Below, one piece after another: positions 1 to 6,500 of a stretch of DNA of 14,704 nt. The first letter of the stretch is position 1, and each line of letters begins with the position of its first letter. Made by a program: the position numbers and the translations under genes. The DNA lies in the NCBI GenBank assembly GCA_050942695.1, contig JBMNNU010000054.1:1-14704 (forward strand), read 5' to 3'. Origin of the DNA: JBMNNU01 sp050942695 (lineage in GTDB: Bacteria > Chloroflexota > UBA6077). Below the pieces are notes generated by a model. That model made no database searches, had not been told where the DNA came from, and was given only the letters and a program-made list of their open reading frames with translations.

Positions 1-504
1 CACATCCGTTCCAAGCTCTCGGCGGATGCGAGTTAGGTCTGCAACTACGTCCTCGACGGTTGCCTGCGGCAAGTGGATATGGCGCTTTTGTATGTAGGGG
101 TTTGGTTTAATCTCGGAGATAGGTACAACGGCAGGTTTGATCGATCTCTCTGGTACTTCGACGACGACGTCCCCAGTGACCCTTGCCTCGCAAGCCAACC
201 TCCAACCAGCGTCAAGCTCTTCTCTCGACAAAAGGGTGCGCTCAGGCAGCGTTGGCGGTTCTAACGAGTCTTGAGTCCTGAGTCCTGAGTCCTGATCACC
301 GCTGCCTTGTGCCCGTTTACCCATCGCCCCTTTCCTGCTTTGGGAAGGAGGCAATAGCTTAACCCTGCACTTGCCGCACAGCCCTCGATGCCCACAGGGG
401 GCGTCGAGGGCTACCTTTGCAGCAGCGGCAGCTTCTATCAGTGTCGTTCCGGCGGGAACTGACACATCAACTCCGTCTGGGAGAAATCGTACCTTGCTAT
501 TCAC
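1..504 (-). CDS. RACo-type corrinoid reductive activator (2Fe-2S ferredoxin + ASKHA ATPase), N-terminal part only
   Basis: Reading right to left from a GTG at 504, 168 residues are visible and the frame runs off the window at base 1. The N-terminus is a plant-type 2Fe-2S ferredoxin domain: Cys37, Cys43 and Cys46 in CGHRGLCGKC, and the fourth ligand Cys105 in RLACEA. After it comes the linker typical of the RACo/DUF4445 family. The ASKHA ATPase domain should lie beyond the edge. Such proteins use ATP and a low-potential electron to restore Co(I) on corrinoid proteins oxidised to Co(II). This fits the corrinoid protein and methyltransferase upstream in the same direction. A TAA lies in frame upstream (about 550), so GTG 504 is the best start, with only a weak ribosome site. 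About 25 extra residues, partly encoded by a heptamer repeat, sit between the third and fourth cysteines. The family call is secure; the physiological partner is inferred. Confidence 0.88.
   Translation of the reverse strand, partial: MNSKVRFLPDGVDVSVPAGTTLIEAAAAAKVALDAPCGHRGLCGKCRVKLLPPSQSRKGAMGKRAQGSGDQDSGLRTQDSLEPPTLPERTLLSREELDAGWRLACEARVTGDVVVEVPERSIKPAVVPISEIKPNPYIQKRHIHLPQATVEDVVADLTRIRRELGTDV
266..293. repeat. Four tandem 7-bp units (GAGTCCT) inside the corrinoid activator gene
   Basis: On the plus strand, GAGTCTT at 266-272 is followed by three exact GAGTCCT units at 273-279, 280-286 and 287-293. Read on the coding (minus) strand, the tract encodes part of a polar loop, DQDSGLRTQDS, between the third and fourth cysteine ligands of the ferredoxin domain. 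Seven is not a multiple of three, so gain or loss of one unit would shift the reading frame. Confidence 0.9.
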
Positions 505-583
505 CAGTATATGCTTTCTAGCCGCTACCTTTTTCTTCGCAGCCGCCCATTATGCAGGCTTATAAACGGCTGCTGATGCGCAA

Positions 584-1450
584 TTACGATCCGCTTTCCA
601 AGGCCGCCTGCCGCGCCCTGTAAGCCCGGATGTAGTTCATCGCATACTCATCCTTGCCTAGCAGCAGGTCGCTAGCCAGCACCGCTTTGGAAATCTCGGG
701 TATAGTCGGGTCGATGATTGGGCAGTTAACTCCTGCCGCCAGCACCATCGGCAGATAAGAAGAGTTGATCACCTTTCGCTCGGGCAAACCATGGCTCACA
801 TTGCTGGCCCCTAAGGTCATGTTGCAGCCCAACTCTTGCTTCACGAGCTTGATCGCTTCCAACGTCACCCTGGCCGCGTTGCTGTCTGTTGCTACCGTCA
901 TGCATGCGCAGTCGACTATCACATCCTCTTTCGGGATGCCCAGGCTCTCCGCTTTTGCCAATATCTTTTTGGCGATAGCCAGCTTCTCCTCGGGATCGTT
1001 GGGGATTCCGCTCTCGTCCATGCATAGCGCTACCACAGCGGTGCCGTACTTTTTCACGAGGGGAAGAATGGCGTCCATCTTCTCCGCCTCGCCTGTAACG
1101 GAGCTGAGCAGGATCTTGCCCTTGTAGACAGATAGAGCGGCTTCCATGACTGCTGGGTTAGCGCTGTCGAGGCAAATGGGTACATCTACAGACTCCATCA
1201 CAGCCTTGACGGCCTCTTTGATCATCTTCGGCTCGTCTACCCCTGGATAGCCCACATTGACATCCAGCACATGGGCTCCCGCCTCTACCTGGGCGATTGC
1301 TTCCTTACGAATCGGCTCTACATCCCCTGCTAGAAGCGCTTCACCCAACTTTTTACGGGCGGTGGGATTGATTCGCTCTCCAATGATGACCGTAGGGAGA
1401 TCGGGAGAAATGGTGACTGTTTTGCTGGAGGAAGATATTTCGGTAATCAT
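584..1450 (-). CDS. Methyltetrahydrofolate:corrinoid methyltransferase (pterin-binding TIM barrel)
   Basis: This 288-residue protein is a complete, single-domain pterin-binding enzyme of the AcsE/MtgA type. These enzymes exchange a methyl group between methyl-tetrahydrofolate and the cobalt of a corrinoid protein. Diagnostic segments are GERINPT (24-30), DVNVG (63-67), LDSANP (94-99) and GASNVSHGLP (214-223). Asn217 matches the pterin-activating asparagine of AcsE. Its ATG overlaps the TGA of lipA as ATGA, and a GAGGAG ribosome site lies within the lipA end, so the two are probably translationally coupled. The activator gene follows 79 bases downstream. Whether the enzyme works toward methyl-THF (catabolic demethylation) or away from it (acetyl-CoA synthesis) cannot be read from the sequence. 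MetH is excluded because no other MetH domains are present. Confidence 0.9.
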   Translation of the reverse strand: MITEISSSSKTVTISPDLPTVIIGERINPTARKKLGEALLAGDVEPIRKEAIAQVEAGAHVLDVNVGYPGVDEPKMIKEAVKAVMESVDVPICLDSANPAVMEAALSVYKGKILLSSVTGEAEKMDAILPLVKKYGTAVVALCMDESGIPNDPEEKLAIAKKILAKAESLGIPKEDVIVDCACMTVATDSNAARVTLEAIKLVKQELGCNMTLGASNVSHGLPERKVINSSYLPMVLAAGVNCPIIDPTIPEISKAVLASDLLLGKDEYAMNYIRAYRARQAALESGS

Positions 1451-2313
1451 GCGTCGCTCCTCGGTAGTTTAAATTGGTCGGCGTTGTATGAACTGCGAAC
1501 GAAGGGGCCAGAGGCCACGAACAGAAACCCCATGGACTCTCCTTCAACCTTCATCCGGTCGAAAGACTCCGGTGGATAGTACTCTTGTACCTCAAGATGG
1601 TTTTTCGATGGGCGAAGGTACTGCCCCACGGTGAAGATATCACAATCCACCTTGCGTAGGTCGCGCATAACCTGAACTACCTCATCCTCACGCTCACCCA
1701 GGCCAACCATCAAACCGGACTTTGTGAATCCATGGGTAAGGGCACGTTTAGCCCGATCCAACAGCTCCAGGGAGCGCTCGTAACTACCCTGAGGCCGAAC
1801 AGTGGGGAACAGCCGTTGCACGGTTTCCACGTTGTGATTGAGAATGTCCGGCTCTGCTTCGAGGACGATCCGCAGCGCATCCTCAGATCCGCGGAAATCT
1901 GGAATGAGAACCTCTATAGCCGTCGACGGGCAACGGCGCCGAATGGCTCGTATGGTCTCGGCAAAATGGTTTGCGCCTCCGTCTGGAAGATCATCCCTCG
2001 TTACCGACGTGACCACTACGTGCTTGAGGCCGAGGTTCGATGCGGTTTCCGCAACTCGAGCAGGCTCCTCCGGATCGACGGGAAGGGGAGAACCAGATTC
2101 TACCGCGCAGTAACCGCAGTGCCGGGTGCAGACATTTCCAAGGATCAAAAAAGTAGCTGTTTTCCGGGCAAAGCATTCCCCTAGGTTAGGACACATAGCG
2201 TTTTCACAGACAGTGTGGAGGCTTTGCTGTCTTAATAGGGCGCGAACCTCTGAGATAGCAGCATCTGGAGGTAGGCGCTTGATCAACCAGGACGGTTTGC
2301 GTAGATTGGTCAC
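1447..2313 (-). CDS. lipA: Lipoyl synthase (radical SAM)
   Basis: This 288-residue LipA has normal length and all signatures. The auxiliary cluster ligands are Cys36, Cys41 and Cys47 (CENAMCPNLGEC). The radical-SAM cluster ligands are Cys62, Cys66 and Cys69 (CTRHCGYC). The C-terminal RSSY motif (273-276) supplies the serine ligand of the auxiliary cluster. LipA inserts two sulfurs into an octanoyl group carried on a lipoyl domain, such as GcvH or the E2 subunits. The start is a GTG; a GGAGAGG lies 13 bases upstream, farther than usual, so the exact start is less certain than the product. No lipB, lplA or gcvH is in the window. Its place between a DUF1638 gene and a C1 methyltransferase is unusual, and the ATGA overlap with the latter suggests co-expression. 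Confidence 0.97.
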   Translation of the reverse strand: MTNLRKPSWLIKRLPPDAAISEVRALLRQQSLHTVCENAMCPNLGECFARKTATFLILGNVCTRHCGYCAVESGSPLPVDPEEPARVAETASNLGLKHVVVTSVTRDDLPDGGANHFAETIRAIRRRCPSTAIEVLIPDFRGSEDALRIVLEAEPDILNHNVETVQRLFPTVRPQGSYERSLELLDRAKRALTHGFTKSGLMVGLGEREDEVVQVMRDLRKVDCDIFTVGQYLRPSKNHLEVQEYYPPESFDRMKVEGESMGFLFVASGPFVRSSYNADQFKLPRSDA

Positions 2314-2377
2314 GGTAATTGACTAGCCTCTCCATCAACCATATTTAACGTTTAGCATAACGCTAGAATTGTAACTA

Positions 2378-3049
2378 TTAGGCGTTGACCATACTCAGGT
2401 TGGGTAGAAACTTATCGAGAGTAACCTCCTCGCCCGGCGCCACTACCAGGAACTGTCGATCTCGTCTATCGTTAGAAATCAGCCCTCGAAGCAACGCATC
2501 CGACCCCTGTTTCTCCTCGTAATTCAGACCGAAAAACGCAGCGAATCGTTGCGCGTAGTGGCGACTCTCGTCCGTATCACCGTTGCAGGTGTCGATGAAA
2601 ACCAAACGCTTGTAGCCCTTCATCATCTCACCTGCAATCCATCGGGCTGTGGTTTCCCCGTACTTTTCAATGCATCTATGGTATTCAGTGTACGGATCGA
2701 AGGGGTTTTTTACCCAACCTGTGCTAAGCCAGTATGTGCCGGGTTCCTTGGAGAACTCACTCAAGTATCGATCGTAAGAACCTAACAGTATAGCGATGCA
2801 GTCGTCGACCTTGGGTATCACCAGTCTTGCACGGTTGGAACGCACGCCGTTTACTCCGTTACCGCACCGACCGTAACCAAGGAGTATCTCATCCGAGTCC
2901 AGGGAATCTATCTCTTTTTGGATATTTTGCTTGAGGAGCTCCGGCGTTCGGTGCAAGCCCTGGTCGAGTACCCGCAACTCGACGTCAGGAGGAAGAAGGT
3001 GACGTAATTCGGCCTCCAGCACCTTGCAGGCGATTACAGCGCGTTTCAA
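2378..3049 (-). CDS. DUF1638 domain protein, function unknown
   Basis: This 223-residue protein belongs to the DUF1638 family. Characteristic stretches include the N-terminal KRAVIACKVLEAEL, the segment LLGYGRCGNGVNGV, LVIPKVDDCIAILLGSYDRY and the PGTYWLSTGW stretch. Family members commonly sit beside corrinoid proteins and MttB-type methyltransferases, as here, but I know of no demonstrated reaction. Conserved Cys, His and Asp residues suggest metal or cofactor binding; this is inference. I place the start at TTG 3049 rather than the ATG at 3142. A perfect AAGGAGG lies seven bases upstream of the TTG, and translation from there begins where the family alignment normally begins. The longer frame would add 31 residues that look like untranslated leader. 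No signal peptide or membrane segment is seen. Confidence 0.87.
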   Translation of the reverse strand: MKRAVIACKVLEAELRHLLPPDVELRVLDQGLHRTPELLKQNIQKEIDSLDSDEILLGYGRCGNGVNGVRSNRARLVIPKVDDCIAILLGSYDRYLSEFSKEPGTYWLSTGWVKNPFDPYTEYHRCIEKYGETTARWIAGEMMKGYKRLVFIDTCNGDTDESRHYAQRFAAFFGLNYEEKQGSDALLRGLISNDRRDRQFLVVAPGEEVTLDKFLPNLSMVNA

Positions 3050-3063
3050 GCGGTATCCTCCTT
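3047..3063 (-). promoter_or_regulatory. Strong ribosome binding site that fixes a TTG start for the DUF1638 gene
   Basis: On the minus strand AAGGAGG (3063-3057) is separated by seven bases from TTG (3049-3047). It is the best Shine-Dalgarno match in this operon and favours the shorter protein over an ATG at 3142. Confidence 0.75.
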
Positions 3064-3123
3064 CGAGCCGATTATATTGGTACCTTTTGGCCAGGTCAAA
3101 CCAAGTGGTGCGATTAACAGATA

Positions 3124-3156
3124 AGACCGCCAAAGTTTTCAAAACCTCGGCGGTCT
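3124..3156 (-). other. Intergenic stem-loop between the corrinoid protein and DUF1638 genes
   Basis: AGACCGCC (3124-3131) and GGCGGTCT (3149-3156) form a perfect 8-bp stem around a 17-base loop that itself holds the small palindrome GTTTTCAAAAC. No T-tract follows on either strand, so a simple intrinsic terminator is unlikely. It could be an mRNA processing or stability element that sets different levels for the upstream and downstream cistrons. The rest of 3050-3255 shows no gene. Confidence 0.5.
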
Positions 3157-3255
3157 AAGCGGCAATACCGTACTGTGCTATCGAATTCGCCGGCAACGTT
3201 TACGAAACCTGCCTTCGTAGCTTCGTGGAGCTGGCAGTCTCAACCGCGCGGCTAC

Positions 3256-3891
3256 TTACAACGCGATAAGCTCCTTGGCCTTCGATACGGCGCCTGTAGC
3301 ATCCGGCGCGTAGAAGTCCGCTCCTATCTCGTCAGCGTATCTCTGGGTTACCGGTGCACCACCAATAGCCACCTTAACGCTATCTCGTACCCCTGCCTCT
3401 TTGAGAGCGTTGATCGTTTCCTTCATCGTCACCATGGTGGTGGTAAGGAGAGCGCTCATCATAACGAAGTCAGGCTTTTCCTTTTGGACAGCTTCGACGA
3501 ACTTCTGCGGCTTCACATCGTTCCCCAGGTCTACCACATCGAAGCCGTTTCCCTGCAGCAGCATCGCGACCAGGTTTTTCCCAATATCGTGCAGGTCTCC
3601 TTTGACCGTTCCGATCACCACTTTGCCCTTTCCCTTCGCTTCACTAGCCGACAGGAGCGGTTTCAGGATAGCCACGCCCGCCTGCATCGCACGTGCTGCT
3701 ATCAGCAGTTCAGGTATGTAGAACTCCTGTTTGCTGAACTTGTCACCAACGACATCCATAGCCGGGATCAAGGCAGCATCAAGCACTTCCTGTGGTTTCG
3801 CGCCTTTATCGATTGCGAGTTGAGTCAATTCCTTGACTTTATTCGCGTTTCCTTCGATGACGGCTTGCTTTAGCGATTCGTAATCTCCCAT
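3256..3891 (-). CDS. Corrinoid (B12-binding) protein of the MtbC/MttC/MtaC type
   Basis: This 211-residue protein has the two-domain architecture of methyltransferase corrinoid proteins. A helical cap (about 1-88) contains the conserved YIPELLIAARAM segment. A Rossmann-like cobalamin domain (about 89-211) follows. His101 in DLHDIG (99-104) is the lower-axial cobalt ligand of the base-off/His-on form, and SALLTTTM (146-153) and GGAPVT (178-183) complete the nucleotide-loop pocket. It carries the methyl group between a substrate-specific methyltransferase and the tetrahydrofolate enzyme encoded at 584-1450. TTGGAGGAG lies immediately upstream of the ATG, a good ribosome site. The substrate is unknown because no MttB, MtaB or MtgB partner lies in the window. 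I looked for a cobalamin riboswitch in the 174-base leader (3892-4065) and saw no B12-box. Confidence 0.93.
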   Translation of the reverse strand: MGDYESLKQAVIEGNANKVKELTQLAIDKGAKPQEVLDAALIPAMDVVGDKFSKQEFYIPELLIAARAMQAGVAILKPLLSASEAKGKGKVVIGTVKGDLHDIGKNLVAMLLQGNGFDVVDLGNDVKPQKFVEAVQKEKPDFVMMSALLTTTMVTMKETINALKEAGVRDSVKVAIGGAPVTQRYADEIGADFYAPDATGAVSKAKELIAL

Positions 3892-4025
3892 TTCTCCTCC
3901 AAGTACCCAATCTGAGGTTTACTGCTCAGGGAAACATCCTCTATTGTTTTCCATGATCTGTTATGGAGCGCCGGTCCAGCCTTTAAGCTACATATTTGGC
4001 TGCAACCTTGATTGATTTCTCCATG

Positions 4026-4069
4026 CTGATAGCGCTGGCAATACCCTTCCAGGAGATATTCGCTATCAG
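4026..4069 (-). other. Stem-loop overlapping the stop codon of the reductase gene
   Basis: CTGATAGCG (4026-4034) and CGCTATCAG (4061-4069) form a perfect 9-bp stem. An inner CTGG/CCAG pairing can extend it across a one-sided bulge. It includes the TGA of the upstream gene at 4068-4066. Neither strand has a T-tract after it, so it may limit readthrough or protect the mRNA end rather than terminate by itself. Confidence 0.45.
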
Positions 4070-4878
4070 CCGATGTTGTCCTCGCCACCATCGACGCCGA
4101 GAACGTTTCCGGTCAACCAGTAAGTCTCCGGGACGCAGAGCGCTCCACAGGTAGCCGCAACATCTTCAGGCCGAGTCATTCTGCCCATCGGATTGCGGGC
4201 CGAAGCTTCTTGAATCAGTCGTTCGTGTCCGGGAATCTTGCGGAGAGCGGGCGTATCCGTGATTCCGGCCCGTAGGGCATTCACAGTAATCCCTCTGCCC
4301 GCCAATTCCACGGCCAACTGCCGCACGTGTGACTCCACCGCGGCCTTGGCTGCTGAGACCGCGCCATAGTTGGGCAATATCCGATGGGACCCCGAACTGG
4401 TCATGGTGAAGATCCTCGCTCCGTCCCCAAGGAGATCTCGATATACTAGATCCTGAGTCCAGTAAACCAGACTGTTGGCCATTACATCCAGGGTCATGTC
4501 CATTTGTGACTGTGTTATCGATGAGCGCTGCTCTGGCGCTATGAACATCCCTAGAGACCCGAAAGCGAGAGAATGGAAGAGTACCATTATCTTGGAGCTA
4601 CCATTCCCCTCCGCGAGTTTCACGGCAATTTTATCCAGCACTTCAGCCCTTTTTGCTGGGCTGGCAGCATTGGTGTTGAAGAAAACAGCTTCCTGGCCGA
4701 TGCCGCGAATCTCTTCAATCAACCGTTCGGCGTTGTGTAGGGTTGATGACCTGTCTAGATGCACGCCGAAGATATTCATTCCTTTACGAGCTAGCTCAAT
4801 TGCGGTTGCAGCGCCAAAACCGCTCGATGCGCCGAGTATTAATGCCCAATTACCACGAAAGGAATATTGCTTCGACAC
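4066..4878 (-). CDS. Enoyl-ACP reductase-like short-chain dehydrogenase (FabI/FabL type)
   Basis: This NAD(P)H-dependent SDR has 270 residues from GTG 4878. The cofactor loop is GASSGFG (16-22). The active site is Tyr171 with Lys178 spaced as Y-x6-K, the spacing of enoyl-ACP reductases, whereas ordinary SDRs have Y-x3-K. HSLAFG resembles FabI, while the C-terminal part (ITDTPALRKIPG, then NPMGRMTRPEDV) resembles FabL of Bacillus. The predicted reaction is reduction of trans-2-enoyl-ACP in fatty-acid synthesis; another enoyl or keto substrate is possible. Two GTG codons are available, 4887 and 4878. GGGAAGG lies eight bases before the second, which I prefer. A sigma70-like promoter at 4949-4977 makes this the likely first gene of the corrinoid/lipoate operon. 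A housekeeping fabI elsewhere in the genome cannot be excluded. Confidence 0.8.
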   Translation of the reverse strand: MSKQYSFRGNWALILGASSGFGAATAIELARKGMNIFGVHLDRSSTLHNAERLIEEIRGIGQEAVFFNTNAASPAKRAEVLDKIAVKLAEGNGSSKIMVLFHSLAFGSLGMFIAPEQRSSITQSQMDMTLDVMANSLVYWTQDLVYRDLLGDGARIFTMTSSGSHRILPNYGAVSAAKAAVESHVRQLAVELAGRGITVNALRAGITDTPALRKIPGHERLIQEASARNPMGRMTRPEDVAATCGALCVPETYWLTGNVLGVDGGEDNIG

Positions 4879-4948
4879 TATTATCACCTTCCCGGCGCAG
4901 CGAAGTAATTGTCACTGAGCCGATCCTATCTTGGTCGTTTGGAAGCAG

Positions 4949-4977
4949 ACTTTAAGGTATGGATGATGTGGTGTCAA
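4949..4977 (-). promoter_or_regulatory. Sigma70-type promoter for the reductase-corrinoid-lipA operon
   Basis: On the minus strand a perfect -35 TTGACA (4977-4972), a 17-bp spacer and TAAAGT (4954-4949, 4 of 6 consensus bases) predict a transcript start near 4942, about 64 bases before the reductase start. This separates the operon from the cupin gene upstream. Confidence 0.65.
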
Positions 4978-5003
4978 GGCGATGATCTAGCGGCCAGTAA
5001 GTC

Positions 5004-5405
5004 TTAAGCGAGATCGCCGGCAGAAAGATGCTCTACGGTCTCCCCTGTGTCCACGAATGTTCTCGTGACGTGGGTCGATGCATAGACCCAGAGGATACTC
5101 ATAGTGCCGTTTCCGACGTTTATGAAACGGTGGGGAATACCGCCGGGCACATAGGTGGTATCTAACGGCTTTAGGCGATAGCTTTTTCCTCCAACATCGC
5201 ATTGGGCTTCGCCCTCTAAAATTGTCACTGCCTCTTCCACATTGTGGGTGTGAAGTTTGATCGCGGCGCCCGGTGGGAAGGTTGTGGTGCCACTCGTGAA
5301 TCCTTCAGTACCGATCCAGGAGCCGGCTAAGGGTCGAGTGACAATACCACTCCCTCGCTTAACAACCCGGATTTCGTCGAATTTAAGAATGCGCGGCTCG
5401 GCCAC
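5004..5405 (-). CDS. Small single-domain cupin protein
   Basis: This 133-residue protein is one conserved beta-barrel. Cupin motif 1 provides His52, His54 and Glu58 (HTHNVEEA followed by LEGEA). Motif 2 provides His92 in PGGIPHRFIN. These four residues usually bind one Fe, Mn, Ni or Zn ion. Small cupins act as oxygenases, isomerases, sugar-binding proteins or sensors, and the sequence does not choose among them. AAGGAG sits at good distance from the GTG start. The gene lies 77 bases downstream of the PAC2 gene on the same strand and may share its transcript. The promoter at 4949-4977 lies after it, so it is probably not part of the corrinoid operon proper. Confidence 0.82.
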   Translation of the reverse strand: MAEPRILKFDEIRVVKRGSGIVTRPLAGSWIGTEGFTSGTTTFPPGAAIKLHTHNVEEAVTILEGEAQCDVGGKSYRLKPLDTTYVPGGIPHRFINVGNGTMSILWVYASTHVTRTFVDTGETVEHLSAGDLA

Positions 5406-5482
5406 AATGATCTCCTTTTAAACATATTTCAATCGTAGCTTCCGGAAAGGTCGTGCAGAGGCTCGAATAGCTGCGTTCTATA

Positions 5483-6400
5483 TTACGATTCCCCATTGCC
5501 TGTTTTTTCGCTCGGGCCTTCTTTGAGGCGCCGAAGATACTCTTCCAGGTCTTGTAGCACCTCTTCTGCGCTCGGCAGCTCCGTTTCCGTACTCTCCTCA
5601 GCCGTTGAAGGTTGGGATTCCAAGGTTGGCGATTCCCCGCTCAACTGCCGAAGGAAGTTCGCTAGATCAGGTCTCTCTCTTAGGGCGTCTGCGATGCGGC
5701 GTTCCATGTCGCGCCCTGCTACCTCGAGTTCCTGAACCCACAGATCCTGGCCGAGCAGCTTCTCTGCTTGCCTGAGGAGCGCAGCAGCAAGTTTGGGGTT
5801 GGAGGTGTTGGAAAGATAGCTCGGAGCAGCAGCCCACAGGGAAAACGAGGGGATCCGGAGTTCGAAGGCCTTTCTGAGGATCGCGGTGACGAAGCTGGTA
5901 GGGCCCTGATAGCTGCTTTGCCTGATACCAAGTTCATTCAACCGATGTTGAAGCTTGGGATCGTTGGTCAATCCCTGAATAACGGGTGCGCCAGCGTAGT
6001 GAAGCTGGGCTAGAAAGGCTCCGAAGGTAATTACCTGGGAGACGCCCAATTCCAGGATAAAATCTCCTATTGCTGTGATGCACTCCCGCCATCGAAGATC
6101 TGGTTCAGAGCCAAGAAGGATCACGAGATCTCTAGAGGCCTCTGGCACTTCTACTGCAGTGAAAGTTAACTCTGGCCATTGAAGACGCCTTCGACCAAGC
6201 TCATCGAATAGACTGAGAGGGCGAGTTGTAGTGTAGACGTAGATCTGGTCCGGGTCGAACTCGGCTATACTGCGGCCGGGCCTTTTCACCAGGAGATAGC
6301 GTAAAGCTCCGCTGGCGGCGGAGGCTGCATCAGCCCAACCGCTAAAACCGCATAGCAATGCAGGTGATCTTAGAGCGGGTCGAGCAGTTACTTTTAACAT
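5483..6400 (-). CDS. PAC2-family protein (proteasome-assembly-chaperone-like fold)
   Basis: This 305-residue protein shows the bacterial/archaeal PAC2 pattern. An N-terminal strand leads into CGFSGWADAASAA (17-29). Then come FDPDQIYVYTTTRP, a DLVILLGSEPDLRWRE segment and a glycine-rich core. The last 60 residues are acidic and low-complexity, ending in a likely charged helix (EEVLQDLEEYLRRLKE). In eukaryotes the fold assists 20S proteasome assembly. In bacteria the family is common in actinobacteria and Chloroflexota, but its role is poorly defined. No proteasome gene is in view. There is no ribosome site before ATG 6400. A possible promoter whose start would fall on the ATG suggests a leaderless message. 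The gene is divergent from the structured RNA and cold-shock gene. Confidence 0.83.
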   Translation of the reverse strand: MLKVTARPALRSPALLCGFSGWADAASAASGALRYLLVKRPGRSIAEFDPDQIYVYTTTRPLSLFDELGRRRLQWPELTFTAVEVPEASRDLVILLGSEPDLRWRECITAIGDFILELGVSQVITFGAFLAQLHYAGAPVIQGLTNDPKLQHRLNELGIRQSSYQGPTSFVTAILRKAFELRIPSFSLWAAAPSYLSNTSNPKLAAALLRQAEKLLGQDLWVQELEVAGRDMERRIADALRERPDLANFLRQLSGESPTLESQPSTAEESTETELPSAEEVLQDLEEYLRRLKEGPSEKTGNGES

Positions 6401-6406
6401 GGCTTT

Positions 6407-6436
6407 ATTATGCTACGGAAGGATACATTCGATCAA
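6407..6436 (-). promoter_or_regulatory. Possible leaderless promoter of the PAC2 gene
   Basis: On the minus strand TTGATC (6436-6431) and CATAAT (6412-6407) are 18 bp apart. Transcription would begin six or seven bases later, at the ATG (6400), which fits the absence of a Shine-Dalgarno sequence. The -35 lies inside CGATCAAA (6430-6437), whose inverted copy TTTGATCG (6495-6502) covers the start of the divergent transcript. Confidence 0.45.
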
Positions 6437-6463
6437 ATATTCCGGCCGGCGGCTGATTGATTG

Positions 6464-6479
6464 ATTCGACAGGTCGAAT
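6464..6479. promoter_or_regulatory. Perfect dyad operator candidate over the plus-strand -35 box
   Basis: ATTCGAC and GTCGAAT are exact inverted repeats separated by AG. The left arm overlaps the -35 hexamer of the plus-strand promoter (6466-6471), the usual place for repressor binding. TCGAATATT (6474-6482) repeats TCAAATATT (6433-6441) 41 bp away, near the divergent PAC2 promoter. It matches no operator I can name with confidence. Confidence 0.5.
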
Positions 6480-6494
6480 ATTACCTGATATAAT
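6466..6494 (+). promoter_or_regulatory. Strong sigma70-type promoter of the structured RNA / cold-shock leader
   Basis: TCGACA (6466-6471, 5 of 6 consensus bases) and a perfect TATAAT (6489-6494) are 17 bp apart. Transcription should start near 6501, exactly where the first long RNA helix begins. Confidence 0.72.
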
Positions 6495-6500
6495 TTTGAT

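Noticed and set aside
73..565. Two plus-strand open frames of about 63 codons
   Set aside because: They are shadows of the minus-strand ferredoxin domain, whose cysteine pattern is unmistakable.
3175..3873. Long plus-strand open frame (232 codons)
   Set aside because: It is antisense to the well-supported corrinoid protein gene, has no family character and no ribosome site, and reflects codon bias of the real gene.
3892..4065. Possible cobalamin riboswitch before the corrinoid protein
   Set aside because: Neither the B12-box (GCCACTG-like) nor the conserved core sequences are present.
3870..4091. 73-codon minus-strand frame between the reductase and the corrinoid gene
   Set aside because: It has no ribosome site or family resemblance and overlaps the ends of both neighbours.
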